A stretch of DNA of 11,246 bases from Bacteroidales bacterium (lineage in GTDB: Bacteria > Bacteroidota > Bacteroidia > Bacteroidales > WCHB1-69), in NCBI GenBank assembly GCA_031257735.1, contig JAIROC010000354.1:1-11246 (forward strand), given 5' to 3'. The notes below the pieces were generated by a model that made no database searches, was not told the origin of the DNA, and saw nothing but the letters and a program-made list of their open reading frames with translations. The translations under genes were made by a program, and so were the position numbers. Shown piece by piece: positions 1 through 7,947 of this stretch. Each line of letters opens with the position of its first letter. The stretch's first letter is position 1.

Positions 1-66
1 AATTGATACTGTAACCATCTTCAAGCAGGTGCATATACCTGAGACGATCCGAGAAAGAATGTTTCT
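1..66 (-). other. Out-of-frame remainder of the SNase-like gene (partial, runs off the window)
   Basis: In the frame shifted by +1 relative to the nuclease gene, the minus strand here reads SDRLRYMHLLEDGYSIN up to the window edge. This resembles the segment after the central part of staphylococcal-nuclease domains (D-R/K-Y-G-R...L-x-Y-x-Y-x-x-D-G-x-x-V-N). In the gene's own frame the same bases give LGSSQVYAPA and then a TGA stop, which matches no expected motif. About 7 residues also seem to be missing between the helix after GQ and the D-R, so a small deletion of 20 or 23 nt around 55-66 would explain both the shift and the shortening. The continuation lies outside the window. Confidence 0.55.
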
Positions 67-344
67 TGTTCATAAATAAACTCCAAAGTTTTTTGCCCAA
101 ACTCTGGGGTGCAGTTCAATTTATTGCTAAACGGCTGTTTCTTTTCAGGCGCATCAATACCATAAATTCTGAAACGTATCTCAATTTTTTCTTGTGTCAA
201 TCCCTTGAATGTGTCACCATCAGAAACACCAATAACTTGAATATAATAATCATATTGATTACTTTCAACGCCTCGCTTACCTGATTTCCTATGACAGGAA
301 GAGACTATAAGTAGAAATAAAAAAAGATATAGTGTTTGTTTCAC
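21..344 (-). CDS. SNase-like (thermonuclease) lipoprotein, truncated by a probable frameshift
   Basis: Last gene of the array. It begins with GTG, overlapping the protease stop as GTGA, which implies translational coupling. Residues 1-17 form a lipoprotein signal peptide ending in VSSC (C17), followed by the basic linker HRKSGKR. Residues 36-92 match the first half of the staphylococcal-nuclease fold: SDGDT (D44 and T45, the calcium-site Asp), IRFRIYGIDAPE with R59, D64 and E67 (equivalents of Arg35, Asp40 and Glu43), then the FGQ helix. The family usually spans about 110-140 residues after the leader, but here the frame ends at residue 107 with unrelated sequence, and the expected second half is found in the neighbouring frame. 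The likely product was an envelope-anchored, calcium-dependent phosphodiesterase cutting DNA or RNA. As it stands the second catalytic Arg is lost, so activity is doubtful unless the shift is recoded or is a sequencing error. Confidence 0.75.
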   Translation of the reverse strand: MKQTLYLFLFLLIVSSCHRKSGKRGVESNQYDYYIQVIGVSDGDTFKGLTQEKIEIRFRIYGIDAPEKKQPFSNKLNCTPEFGQKTLEFIYEQETFFLGSSQVYAPA

Positions 345-1087
345 GGCAAATAAGGTTTTATGACATTAATATTAACCGCAAAGTTGAGATTGGCTCCGGA
401 GTCATCGTATCCTCCTGTTGTTATTCCTATAACATTCCCATATTCATTGATCAAAGCTCCTCCGCTGCTGCCTCGGTCTATCGGCACACTGATCTGAATT
501 AGATTATCTCCTCGTACTTGAGATATTTCTCCTGACGAAAAAGTATTTTCTAATCCTCTGGGACTACCGATAGCAAATACCTTTTCGCCAACTTTGGGTT
601 GTTTGTTTTCGATGGAAATGCAATTGAATTTATCTCCTTTTGATTCGACCTGAAAAACAATAAAGTCGTTCTCTTTATTCCGGACGATAATATTTTTAAT
701 TTTATAAATTCTATTATTTGGTAACTTTATTTGTTCATATCCAATCGTTGTTCCTTCAAATACATGGTAGTTACTCACAGCTATGCCCGAAGCAGATACA
801 AAGAAACCAGAACCCTGATAGGCTTTCTGTCCATCAGAAGTGAACACCATAAAAACCGCAGAATTATATTTGGAAAAAATCTCGCTTCCTGTAATTTTCC
901 CTTGATTTGAAATCTTTGATTGAGGAGCGGAAGTACCGCCTGATCTTTTTGTCCTTGATTGTTTACCTTGCTCAATTTCTGTTGTTTGCGGTTTATTGTT
1001 ATCATTTTGCTTTCTACCTGACTTGCGTACACAAGATGTAGAGAAAAGGATCAGAAAAAAAAACAGTATTTGAATTAAAGTCTTCAT
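341..1087 (-). CDS. Trypsin-like (S1C-type) serine protease, lipoprotein
   Basis: A 248-residue protein started at the ATG at 1087; a TTG two codons earlier is less likely because the ATG gives a clean leader. Residues 1-19 are a lipoprotein signal peptide ending FSTSC (C19), followed by a basic and low-complexity linker to about residue 65. The protease domain follows with a complete triad: H108 in SNYHVF, D141 in ENDFIVFQV and S208 in DRGSSGGAL, then GNVIGITTGG, which lines the specificity pocket. No PDZ domain follows, so it is shorter than DegP/HtrA and resembles stand-alone trypsin-2-type proteases. It lies 2 nt after the end of the readthrough frame of the stator gene and overlaps the nuclease gene. 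The absence of an acidic surface-export motif after Cys suggests it faces the periplasm. It may process a component of the machine or act as an effector; the sequence does not tell which. Confidence 0.9.
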   Translation of the reverse strand: MKTLIQILFFFLILFSTSCVRKSGRKQNDNNKPQTTEIEQGKQSRTKRSGGTSAPQSKISNQGKITGSEIFSKYNSAVFMVFTSDGQKAYQGSGFFVSASGIAVSNYHVFEGTTIGYEQIKLPNNRIYKIKNIIVRNKENDFIVFQVESKGDKFNCISIENKQPKVGEKVFAIGSPRGLENTFSSGEISQVRGDNLIQISVPIDRGSSGGALINEYGNVIGITTGGYDDSGANLNFAVNINVIKPYLP

Positions 1088-1089
1088 AA

Positions 1090-1251
1090 TCAATCAATCA
1101 TTTCGTTTTTACTTGCTTCTATAATACCCGGTTTTGGAATTATGTGTATTAGAAAACGTTGATTTTTCGATTCTTCTTTTTCTCTCATAACTCCTCCCGT
1201 ACCTGTGCCAGAAATTAAAACTTCGCAATTATTACCAAAGTCTAACTTGTT
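1090..1251 (-). pseudogene. C-terminal part of the OmpA-like domain of the stator, behind an in-frame TAA
   Basis: Immediately after the TAA at 1252-1254 the same frame stays open for 53 codons and ends in TGA at 1090-1092, 2 nt before the protease ATG. The translation starts NKLDFGNNCEVLISGTGTGG and contains the segment KNQRFLIHIIPKPG. The N-x-R-F/V followed by alternating hydrophobics is what normally closes an OmpA/MotB peptidoglycan-binding domain (the NRRVEI region). It therefore reads as the lost C-terminus of the upstream gene and not as spacer. One base (C or A to T) would restore Gln or Lys and give a 217-residue protein. Confidence 0.8.
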
Positions 1252-1743
1252 TTACTTCCAAAAATTTCTTAAACTTAGTGCTCGTTCATAGCTTAATTTA
1301 TAATTATTCTCTTCTCCCCATTTATCTCTTGATGCTTGCCCTTCTATGACAAGTAAATATTGTATTCCATATTCTTGCGTTTTTTGTCCAATCAAATTTT
1401 GTATTGCCCTACCTGCTTCAATTAATTTTTGTCGAGTAATATCGTCAATGGAATTTATATTTGCTATGCCTATCGGAAAATTTACATTTATCTTCAAAAT
1501 ATGTTTTTTATATTTTTCGTTGTACTCAAAATAAACAGGATTTATATCTTTTGTTGCTTGTTCGATTTCTTCAATTTTTGCAAGTTGTTCTTTTGTTGCT
1601 TCTTCATTTGCTTTTATTTCAATCATCTTTTTATTCAACAAAACAACTGTCAGAACAAACAACACAAGCATTATGAAAAATAAGCTTGTCATCAAATCTG
1701 AATAACTTGTCCAGAAAAAAGATTCTTTTTTTGCTTTTGACAT
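1252..1743 (-). CDS. MotB/ZorB-like stator subunit with OmpA-type domain, premature stop
   Basis: The open frame gives 163 residues. Its ATG overlaps the stop of the channel gene (TAATG), the A-then-B order seen in motA-motB and zorA-zorB. After a short basic N-terminus, WTSYSDLMTSLFFIMLVLF matches the MotB signature A-Y-A-D-F-M-T: D16 sits at the start of a TM helix (about 16-37) and corresponds to the proton-binding aspartate of MotB. A charged linker (40-68) precedes an OmpA/MotB-like peptidoglycan-binding domain, with VIEGQASRD (132-140) and NYKLSYERALSLRNF (147-161, the LS-x-x-RA motif). The domain should run about 45 residues further, and exactly that continuation lies in frame beyond the TAA. 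The full-length protein would couple ion flow to anchoring on the cell wall. The truncated form keeps the ion site but lacks the end of the wall-binding domain. Confidence 0.85.
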   Translation of the reverse strand: MSKAKKESFFWTSYSDLMTSLFFIMLVLFVLTVVLLNKKMIEIKANEEATKEQLAKIEEIEQATKDINPVYFEYNEKYKKHILKINVNFPIGIANINSIDDITRQKLIEAGRAIQNLIGQKTQEYGIQYLLVIEGQASRDKWGEENNYKLSYERALSLRNFWK

Positions 1744-3233
1744 TAGAATAACCAGTTTATCAGATTAGATATCCACTTTATCAACTGTGGAACAAGATAG
1801 ACAAGACAACTTATAGAAAGTAAACCTCCAGCCGTAATTCCAACTGTTTTAACCCAATGTGGCATTTCTGTATTAACTTTGATTTCGGAAGTCCCAGATG
1901 TTTTTATTTCCGCTAATTGCCGGATAGCTTGGGCTAAGGAATCAATCTTTAGACTTTGTTGCCGAGTAGCTTCTTCTAAGTTCATCATGCTTGTTTTGAC
2001 AGAAGTGAGATTTTTCAATTCATCAACAATGGTATTTGTTTCTTTCAACTTTCTCTGAAAATCTTCTCTTTGCTTTTTTATCGCCTCAAAAAAAACTTTT
2101 TGTTGTTCACTAACCGTGTTATTGAGTGATAGGGTTTGGCTGTCAAGTGATTCCTTTATTCTTCCGAAAGACTCCGTCATAACTTCGTTAAATCTTTCTA
2201 ATGCTCCCTTTGCCTCCAAATTAGCTGTATCGAAGTTTTCAGCTAACCATCTTTCGTTTTTAACGAAAAAATTGCCTGCATTTTCAATTATTTGAGTACG
2301 TTTTTCATAATCATCCAATTTTCTGCTCAAAGATTGAATTGAGGTAAGATATTCATTAGCACTGTGAAGAAATTGCGCAAATACGCCTATCTCATCTGTA
2401 CAATTCTTAAGTTTTTCATAAACTTCAATATTTGCCGTTGCAATACTTCTGATTTTTAGCTGATTAATTGATTGGATTAATTCTGCCTGATTACGATACG
2501 ATTCATTTACTCCTTGAAGTGTCTCTCGTAATTCATGAGTATTTTCCGAAAACGTCTTATTAAAACCAGTTAAATTTCGAGCCATTTTTTCTAAAACGGC
2601 AGTAGTATCATTAGAAAGTTCCGGCAATAATTCAGCTTGTATCCAACTCAAAAAAATATTTTTCCCTCTTTCGGCTTCTTTCTTGGCTTCTTTTGCAAGA
2701 TGTGAACCTATCGTAGTTAATAAGATTCCTACTATGCTGGCAATCATAGCCAAGGCTACACCTCCAAAAAGTTCTGTTATTCCTTTCTCATCCGTTGACG
2801 TTGAGGAAGGATTTAATAATTCGTTCAAACTTCCTGTTGCCACTAAAAAACCAATCCCAATGAGGATACCTAACATCGTTCCCACCAAACCTAAGTAAAG
2901 AGGCATTGGTATCTGTGTGTTAATTTCTTCTTCTATGCTATCACAATTCCGATCGACTATATCTTTCATCAGATGAAAATCACTGACAGCACCTTTGTTC
3001 TTTTCAAGATAGCTATTTATCGAATTAACAATGTTATTTAATACCGAGTTGCTATAATGGCTAATTATTGCTGCTTCCTCCTCCTCCTCTTCTTCATACA
3101 TTCCAAGTTCAAAGCGATCATCTTGTGGAAAAATATGCTGAAAGGTGCTTATTTTTGTTTTAGTCGATAAAAATATTTTAAATTGCCAAATAAGAATGAC
3201 AACAATTACGAGTGTGATTATAATGTCGTGCAT
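1743..3233 (-). CDS. MotA/TolQ/ExbB/ZorA-like channel protein with coiled-coil tail
   Basis: A 496-residue inner-membrane protein. TM1 (about 4-21) is followed by KTK and a cytoplasmic stretch carrying seven consecutive Glu (47-53). TM2 (110-132, PLYLGLVGTMLGILIGIGFL) and TM3 (154-179, FGGVALAMIASIVGILLTT) are the signature helices of the TolQ/ExbB/MotA superfamily, with small and polar residues (S166, T173, T174) suited to lining the ion path. The short loop between them would be periplasmic. Residues about 185-455 are highly charged and heptad-rich, a long cytoplasmic coiled coil as in ZorA tails. Unlike typical members it ends with another TM (about 463-484). It starts 4 nt after the previous gene and overlaps the stator gene, so the two should be made together and form a pentamer-dimer type stator. 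The superfamily call is secure; a specific link to Zorya is inference. Confidence 0.88.
   Translation of the reverse strand: MHDIIITLVIVVILIWQFKIFLSTKTKISTFQHIFPQDDRFELGMYEEEEEEEAAIISHYSNSVLNNIVNSINSYLEKNKGAVSDFHLMKDIVDRNCDSIEEEINTQIPMPLYLGLVGTMLGILIGIGFLVATGSLNELLNPSSTSTDEKGITELFGGVALAMIASIVGILLTTIGSHLAKEAKKEAERGKNIFLSWIQAELLPELSNDTTAVLEKMARNLTGFNKTFSENTHELRETLQGVNESYRNQAELIQSINQLKIRSIATANIEVYEKLKNCTDEIGVFAQFLHSANEYLTSIQSLSRKLDDYEKRTQIIENAGNFFVKNERWLAENFDTANLEAKGALERFNEVMTESFGRIKESLDSQTLSLNNTVSEQQKVFFEAIKKQREDFQRKLKETNTIVDELKNLTSVKTSMMNLEEATRQQSLKIDSLAQAIRQLAEIKTSGTSEIKVNTEMPHWVKTVGITAGGLLSISCLVYLVPQLIKWISNLINWLF
3075..3095 (-). repeat. GAA/GAG trinucleotide run encoding seven glutamates
   Basis: Seven consecutive GAA/GAG codons encode E47-E53 in the cytoplasmic segment after TM1 of the channel protein. 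Such a trinucleotide tract can change length by slippage without breaking the frame. It makes a strongly acidic patch close to the membrane, opposite the basic KTK just after TM1. Confidence 0.7.
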
Positions 3234-3237
3234 ACTC

Positions 3238-4401
3238 TTAAGCTAATTTTATTTCTATTTTTTCTGTTACAGTCCATTGTTCGCCGACACGTTTCACTTT
3301 ACCAGGCGTAATCATCTCTACGGAATGGGCGTTTTGATAGTTTCCAGAAAGGATATTGCAAATATCGTCATGAAATACTCTTTTTGCTATGGCTTCCTCC
3401 TCATTTCCCGAAAATTCAAAATCTGCTGTATCGTCGTATTCTTTGGATATTCTAAAGAAACTATTCTCTGGAGTATTTTCTATTCTACTGAATGCTTTCC
3501 CTATCTTCCCCTTAAGGTATTTGAATGTCGTTTGGGGCATAGGAACAGATGGATTGCTACTTCTTCTCATTGGTTCAATCGATTGCTTTATTTCTTTCTC
3601 ATTTAATCTTAAGCATTCCTGCACTTTGTCAACGATAATATTAATATCTTTTTCTGTTAGGATATAAAATTTGGAAAAGTTTGTATTTGGCACAACTGTT
3701 TTTTGGGAAAATTGTTCCTTAATACGTTGGCTACTAAGAACTATCTCTATAATAGATTCTCTACCTTTAATCATCTTAAATATAAAAACTAAAACAATTA
3801 CTAAAAGAGCCAATACTCCCAATGCAATTCGATTTAACCAACTAACTTTATTTTTAAGGCTCTCATACTGATCTTGGAGTTGCTTTGTATTTGTTTGCAA
3901 ATCTTGCTCTTGTGCAGTTGTAGAATTTTTCCAAACATGGCTTTCATTATAAATTTCACTATAGTTCGCTGATATCTCGTTTTGGATATTAGTAGCCACA
4001 TCACTTAAATCAACACCTTTCCATTTTTCTGCCCCTAATGAGTTTATTAAGCCCGTATTATCCGACGAATTATCATATTTTGATTTTCGCTCATTTATTT
4101 TTTTCGCCAATTCTTGTGCAGGTACATTGTCCTGCAATAGCTGAATGATAGCTTGGTAGTTTACACTTCCTAAATCATTCAATGTGGATTTTTCCAGTTC
4201 TGATTTAACCTTTTTTTTGTAGGTATCTTTGAAATAAGGTTTATCGGCATCATTTTTCTCAATAAACGTCATCACATATTTACAATTGGCATAATCCACA
4301 AGATTCTCAAAATCTGCTTTACTGATTGTTTTTTGTGCAAAACCTTGTAAAATACACAAAAACATCGCACTTGTCATCAATAATATTTTTTTCTTTAGCA
4401 T
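3238..4401 (-). CDS. Bitopic membrane protein with signal peptide, periplasmic domain and cytoplasmic domain; family not recognised
   Basis: A 387-residue protein. Residues 1-22 are a cleavable signal peptide (KKK, then a hydrophobic core, ending GFA before QK). Residues 23-190 would then be periplasmic: helical and charged, with a coiled-coil-like stretch at about 163-187 just before the membrane. A single TM follows (191-210), flanked by K209, K212 and R214 (positive-inside). The remaining roughly 170 residues face the cytoplasm, with a basic first part and an acidic stretch near 325-340. I do not recognise a family or catalytic motif. It lies between the actin-fold ATPase and the channel gene (14 nt and 4 nt gaps), and its topology would let it connect cytoplasmic NTPases to the periplasmic side of the motor. 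An adaptor or sensor role is inference from topology and position. Confidence 0.8.
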   Translation of the reverse strand: MLKKKILLMTSAMFLCILQGFAQKTISKADFENLVDYANCKYVMTFIEKNDADKPYFKDTYKKKVKSELEKSTLNDLGSVNYQAIIQLLQDNVPAQELAKKINERKSKYDNSSDNTGLINSLGAEKWKGVDLSDVATNIQNEISANYSEIYNESHVWKNSTTAQEQDLQTNTKQLQDQYESLKNKVSWLNRIALGVLALLVIVLVFIFKMIKGRESIIEIVLSSQRIKEQFSQKTVVPNTNFSKFYILTEKDINIIVDKVQECLRLNEKEIKQSIEPMRRSSNPSVPMPQTTFKYLKGKIGKAFSRIENTPENSFFRISKEYDDTADFEFSGNEEEAIAKRVFHDDICNILSGNYQNAHSVEMITPGKVKRVGEQWTVTEKIEIKLA

Positions 4402-4415
4402 ATTATTCTACTTGT

Positions 4416-7400
4416 TTATTTTGAGTTTTTATTACAAATGGAATCACTTAGTTCCTTAAGCATTCCTACCAAAGGATAGAAAAAAAGTGTTTCTTCGATA
4501 CCTTCGGTTTCTGCTACCTCTTTCTTTTTTAGTTGCCATCCATTTTTCGCATAAATATCCAATCTGTTGAAACAAATTTCTTTTGCGGTTTCGATAGAAC
4601 TGGGGTTTAGTTTATAGCCTTCATTTGCGAAGAAAGGCAAAAGATCAAATATGAAATTTATAAATTTCTTAACTTCGCCAACAGTATTACTTAGATAATT
4701 TTCATTGATTGCTCGATAGGTGTCAGAATCGTTAATTTCATTAATATCACTGATATTTCGCTGAACAACAGCATCTGTTCCATTACTGTGCAATACGACT
4801 TTCTTTTTATATATTTCACCAAATGATTCCGGAGTATCCACAAAAAATCCTCCCTTGCATGTAGCTTCTTTAGGATTCTTTTTATTCAGAATTATCTCTA
4901 AATTATTTGACGGATAATTACTGCCATATACTTTCTCGAAAACTAATTTTGTATAGTTCCTCAAAATTTCATTATCATCCGTAAAGAATGATATTACTCT
5001 TGATCCATTTCCACTAAACACAATCTTATCAGGCATTTGCAACTTTTTAGCTTTCATCAATTTTGCTAAGTGATAGATGATTGCAGAATAGAAAAATATA
5101 AAAGTAATTTTCTGTGTAGTATCACCAACAAGTTTTTTTTCGAGATTTGCATTTTCTGCAAGATATTCGCCAGCATGTCTAATCTTTTTGTTCTGCTTCA
5201 GAGAGAATAGAAATGAAGCAATATCAGCAGATGACTTATTCACATACATTTCATCAAAAATGCGAAACAAGTCATCATTTTCATTTATTTTCGTCTTCAG
5301 ATCGTTCTTAATGATTTCAGAAAATTGTCTTATTATGCCGTTTTTTACACGATTTGTTTCTGCATAGCCATCTCCGAAAATAGCATTTGCAGCAAAACGA
5401 AACGAAGTAATGAAATCGACTTTCCCACTAGCAGAAATCACAATATCCGTAGTACCTCCACCAATGTCTATTGTAACTAAATTACTGGAATTACGATCTC
5501 TAATGTAATACTCAAAAGGAGCAACAGATTCTGTTATTGGGATTATATTATTCTCATCACCTCCAAAATATTTTTTATAGGCTGAATTCCATGCATCTTT
5601 CAGATTTTTATATCTCCCTCTTTCCATGCTTACAGGATAGAACCAGCGTATTTTTGTTTTCTCCAAGTCTCCATTTTCGATAATTACTTTATTACGAAGT
5701 AAATACATGATGGATTCTATATAAACTTTTACCTGCTTTTGATTATTGTCATCATCAGACCATTTCAAATCGGTTATAGTTTCATTATAGTCATAACCTA
5801 AACGTTTTTCGTACAGCTCATCTAAACTTGCCTTTTCGAAAGGATAAACATCTCTCCAATTGGTCTTTTCACCATACGAAAGAGCTGACCGCATAGGAAA
5901 TCTAAATTCTTCATCAGTGTAAGCAGGGATATATTCTTCATCAAAAACTTCTTTTAAATAATCTTCCCCTCCGTGCAGCCAATGAACTTGTCTTTCATTG
6001 ATTTGTCCTTTTGATATATTGAAAGCGGCAATATTATTGTCATTCCCTATTTTATATTCGATGTGTGTATTGGTTGTACCAAAGTCAACAGCAAATGTAA
6101 ATTCTCGTTCTCCTGTTTTTAGCTCCATATTAGGGAGGATAATACCTTTAGCTCCATTGTAGTTTATCCGAATGTAGTCAAAGTTTGAACTATCGAGTGA
6201 ATAATTCTTTAGTTGATAATTGTTGCTATGCGTTTCATTACGAACTGAAAAACGTTTTTTAGAATCATCTATTGCGGAGTTAATTTTTATAAAATCGGCG
6301 CTGTATTTTTCTTTCTCTTTAAAATTACACGCCAAACCAAAACGGTAATGCGCCTGATTATCATCCTCAAATTTTACATTTGGGAAAATCGCACAATCAA
6401 AATTCAAATCAATGACATTTCCGGTCGATTTTTTATATACTTTTTTATAATTTGCATTATTAGTCTGCAATTCTACTTCTACGACATCTCCCGAGTGATT
6501 TATTTTTATGTATCTTTTCAGGTCGTCAATAGTATAATGATCAAAGAATTTTTCTTTAATAGGTAATAAATACGTTTGTTTACTGTTTTCCTGTAGATTG
6601 CCATCAAAGAAACTGTCCTTTTTAATTTCGTATGGTAATCTCATAATACAATTTTCCAGTAAATCATCAACGGTTAAGTATTGGACTGTAGATTTCTTAT
6701 TTTGATATAAAATCTTTCCCAAAATCTCTACATCCGGAGCCCTTAGTACTTTATATGTTTCTTTTAGGGTTGTATCGGCATTATTAGATAACGCATCTAT
6801 TTCTGCGGTTTTTTCTATTATAAGTTTTTGCTGTTCGAGATATTTTTGTATTTCGTAAAATATGGAACTTGCTGCTTTCCCTTGAATAATACGATTTTCA
6901 TTGTTTGCATAAATCCAAGTATATAAATATTTCTGAAATTCCCAACTACGTTCACTTAATGAAACGATATTACCATCAAAAGCTTTGTGAGTGTTGTTGA
7001 GTTGAATGTCAACTTCTTCCAGTTTGTTGGCAGAGCTAAAAAAAAGCGTACAGGGAGAAGTTGCTCCAATCATTTCGCCCGTTGGCTTGTATTTTAAAAT
7101 ATAGATATATTCCACTTTATCAAAATTGTACACGGTAGCATCATCCGTCAAAAAAGTTCTCAATGTTTTTTGAAATTGCCTATGCCCAGTCGAAAGTTTC
7201 TTCAAATCTTCGGTTTTCCCCCACCTGATTATTTCAATTTTTTCTCTCCATTTGTCAAATGTGAAAAATATTTCTGCTACATCAAGACTATCTGATACAA
7301 TTTTTTGATAAGCTTTCAATGCAAAGTCTCCATATTCAGCCACCTCTGCAAAAGCCGTTTTCACCAATGCTATTCTTGCAAATGGAGAAGGGATAGAAGT

Positions 7401-7568
7401 CGGTTGATTAAAAGACTCTTTATTTGAACTTTCAATAGCTGCAATCTGCTTGTCGTCATACATGCATGATTCATCCCAATGTTTGAGGGTGTTTTGTAAA
7501 TCGTGCTGTCCCTTTGTTTCGCCTTGTAAACGGAAGACGAAAGTTGTATCTCTCTCTTTATCTATCAT
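4416..7568 (-). CDS. Large actin/Hsp70-fold ATPase
   Basis: A 1050-residue cytoplasmic protein with no signal peptide or TM. Three motifs of the actin/Hsp70/sugar-kinase fold are present in order: phosphate-1, TFAVDFGTTNTH (D495, G497, T498); phosphate-2, VTIDIGGGTTDIVI (D701-D708); and adenosine, VFSGNGSRV (852-858). The ATPase core thus spans about 485-900. The first 480 residues form a separate region without a motif I know, including a helical stretch at about 239-272 (YLEQQKLIIEKTAEIDALSN). About 150 residues follow the core. Length and layout recall large stand-alone members such as SrfB, but I cannot confirm that family. It is the largest gene here, starting 4 nt after the small helical protein. 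It probably hydrolyses ATP to drive assembly or a conformational switch in the complex; filament formation cannot be judged from sequence. Confidence 0.88.
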   Translation of the reverse strand: MIDKERDTTFVFRLQGETKGQHDLQNTLKHWDESCMYDDKQIAAIESSNKESFNQPTSIPSPFARIALVKTAFAEVAEYGDFALKAYQKIVSDSLDVAEIFFTFDKWREKIEIIRWGKTEDLKKLSTGHRQFQKTLRTFLTDDATVYNFDKVEYIYILKYKPTGEMIGATSPCTLFFSSANKLEEVDIQLNNTHKAFDGNIVSLSERSWEFQKYLYTWIYANNENRIIQGKAASSIFYEIQKYLEQQKLIIEKTAEIDALSNNADTTLKETYKVLRAPDVEILGKILYQNKKSTVQYLTVDDLLENCIMRLPYEIKKDSFFDGNLQENSKQTYLLPIKEKFFDHYTIDDLKRYIKINHSGDVVEVELQTNNANYKKVYKKSTGNVIDLNFDCAIFPNVKFEDDNQAHYRFGLACNFKEKEKYSADFIKINSAIDDSKKRFSVRNETHSNNYQLKNYSLDSSNFDYIRINYNGAKGIILPNMELKTGEREFTFAVDFGTTNTHIEYKIGNDNNIAAFNISKGQINERQVHWLHGGEDYLKEVFDEEYIPAYTDEEFRFPMRSALSYGEKTNWRDVYPFEKASLDELYEKRLGYDYNETITDLKWSDDDNNQKQVKVYIESIMYLLRNKVIIENGDLEKTKIRWFYPVSMERGRYKNLKDAWNSAYKKYFGGDENNIIPITESVAPFEYYIRDRNSSNLVTIDIGGGTTDIVISASGKVDFITSFRFAANAIFGDGYAETNRVKNGIIRQFSEIIKNDLKTKINENDDLFRIFDEMYVNKSSADIASFLFSLKQNKKIRHAGEYLAENANLEKKLVGDTTQKITFIFFYSAIIYHLAKLMKAKKLQMPDKIVFSGNGSRVISFFTDDNEILRNYTKLVFEKVYGSNYPSNNLEIILNKKNPKEATCKGGFFVDTPESFGEIYKKKVVLHSNGTDAVVQRNISDINEINDSDTYRAINENYLSNTVGEVKKFINFIFDLLPFFANEGYKLNPSSIETAKEICFNRLDIYAKNGWQLKKKEVAETEGIEETLFFYPLVGMLKELSDSICNKNSK

Positions 7569-7572
7569 GGGA

Positions 7573-7947
7573 TTAGTTTTTATATTTGATTAATGCTTCT
7601 GTCATACGGAAAAACAATTCAACAAACATCTTCTCTTTCTCTAATGATTTTCCTATTTTTTCTATTTGTCGATTAAGCTCATTATCCACAATAGCCCAAT
7701 TTTTATATCTAAAATCTTTTGAAATAGAATAATGTATATTTCCTTTCACGAACTCCAAAGCATTGGAGGATTTAAGGTTAAAAGGAGCAAACTTGTGGGA
7801 TTGTTCTTCCATTTCTTTCAGCCATTTATAATACTGACCTTGCAGAGCTTCTATTTTTTGCATGACATCTGTTTTTCGGAAATTGTCTGTAAAACGTTTA
7901 TGGGCATAGGGTTGATGCTTATATTGTTTGTCGAAAACAAACTTCAT
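7573..7947 (-). CDS. Small helical protein coupled to the tubulin-like gene; family not recognised
   Basis: A 124-residue protein starting at the ATG at 7947, which overlaps the TGA of the tubulin-like gene (ATGA). A TTG at 7965 is also in frame but would deepen the overlap, so it is not preferred. The N-terminus is basic (MKFVFDKQYKHQPYAHKRF); most of the rest is predicted helical and charged (about 27-52 and 88-122), without signal peptide, TM or known motif. Stop-start overlap and small size suggest a partner made in fixed ratio with the tubulin-like protein. It may supply the C-terminal part that longer Tubulin_2 proteins carry in one chain. That reading is inference. Confidence 0.75.
   Translation of the reverse strand: MKFVFDKQYKHQPYAHKRFTDNFRKTDVMQKIEALQGQYYKWLKEMEEQSHKFAPFNLKSSNALEFVKGNIHYSISKDFRYKNWAIVDNELNRQIEKIGKSLEKEKMFVELFFRMTEALIKYKN

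Noticed and set aside
781..1032. Second minus-strand frame inside the protease gene
   Set aside because: It overlaps the clear protease coding sequence in another frame and shows no motif.
1088..1093. TTG start for the protease two codons before the ATG
   Set aside because: The ATG at 1087 gives a normal lipoprotein leader and sits just after the readthrough stop; nothing favours TTG.
1252..1254. Genome-wide recoding of TAA as a sense codon
   Set aside because: Other genes in the window, such as the channel gene at 1743-1745, end at TAA with the next gene starting at once, so TAA works as a stop here.
1252..3233. Calling the locus a canonical Zorya system
   Set aside because: Only the A/B-like pair is shared. 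No ZorC, ZorD helicase or ZorE nuclease is seen, and the other genes are different.
3277..3606. Plus-strand open frame of 109 codons and several shorter plus-strand frames elsewhere
   Set aside because: They lie entirely inside well-supported minus-strand genes, have no recognisable domains, and their composition follows the reverse of the real codons.
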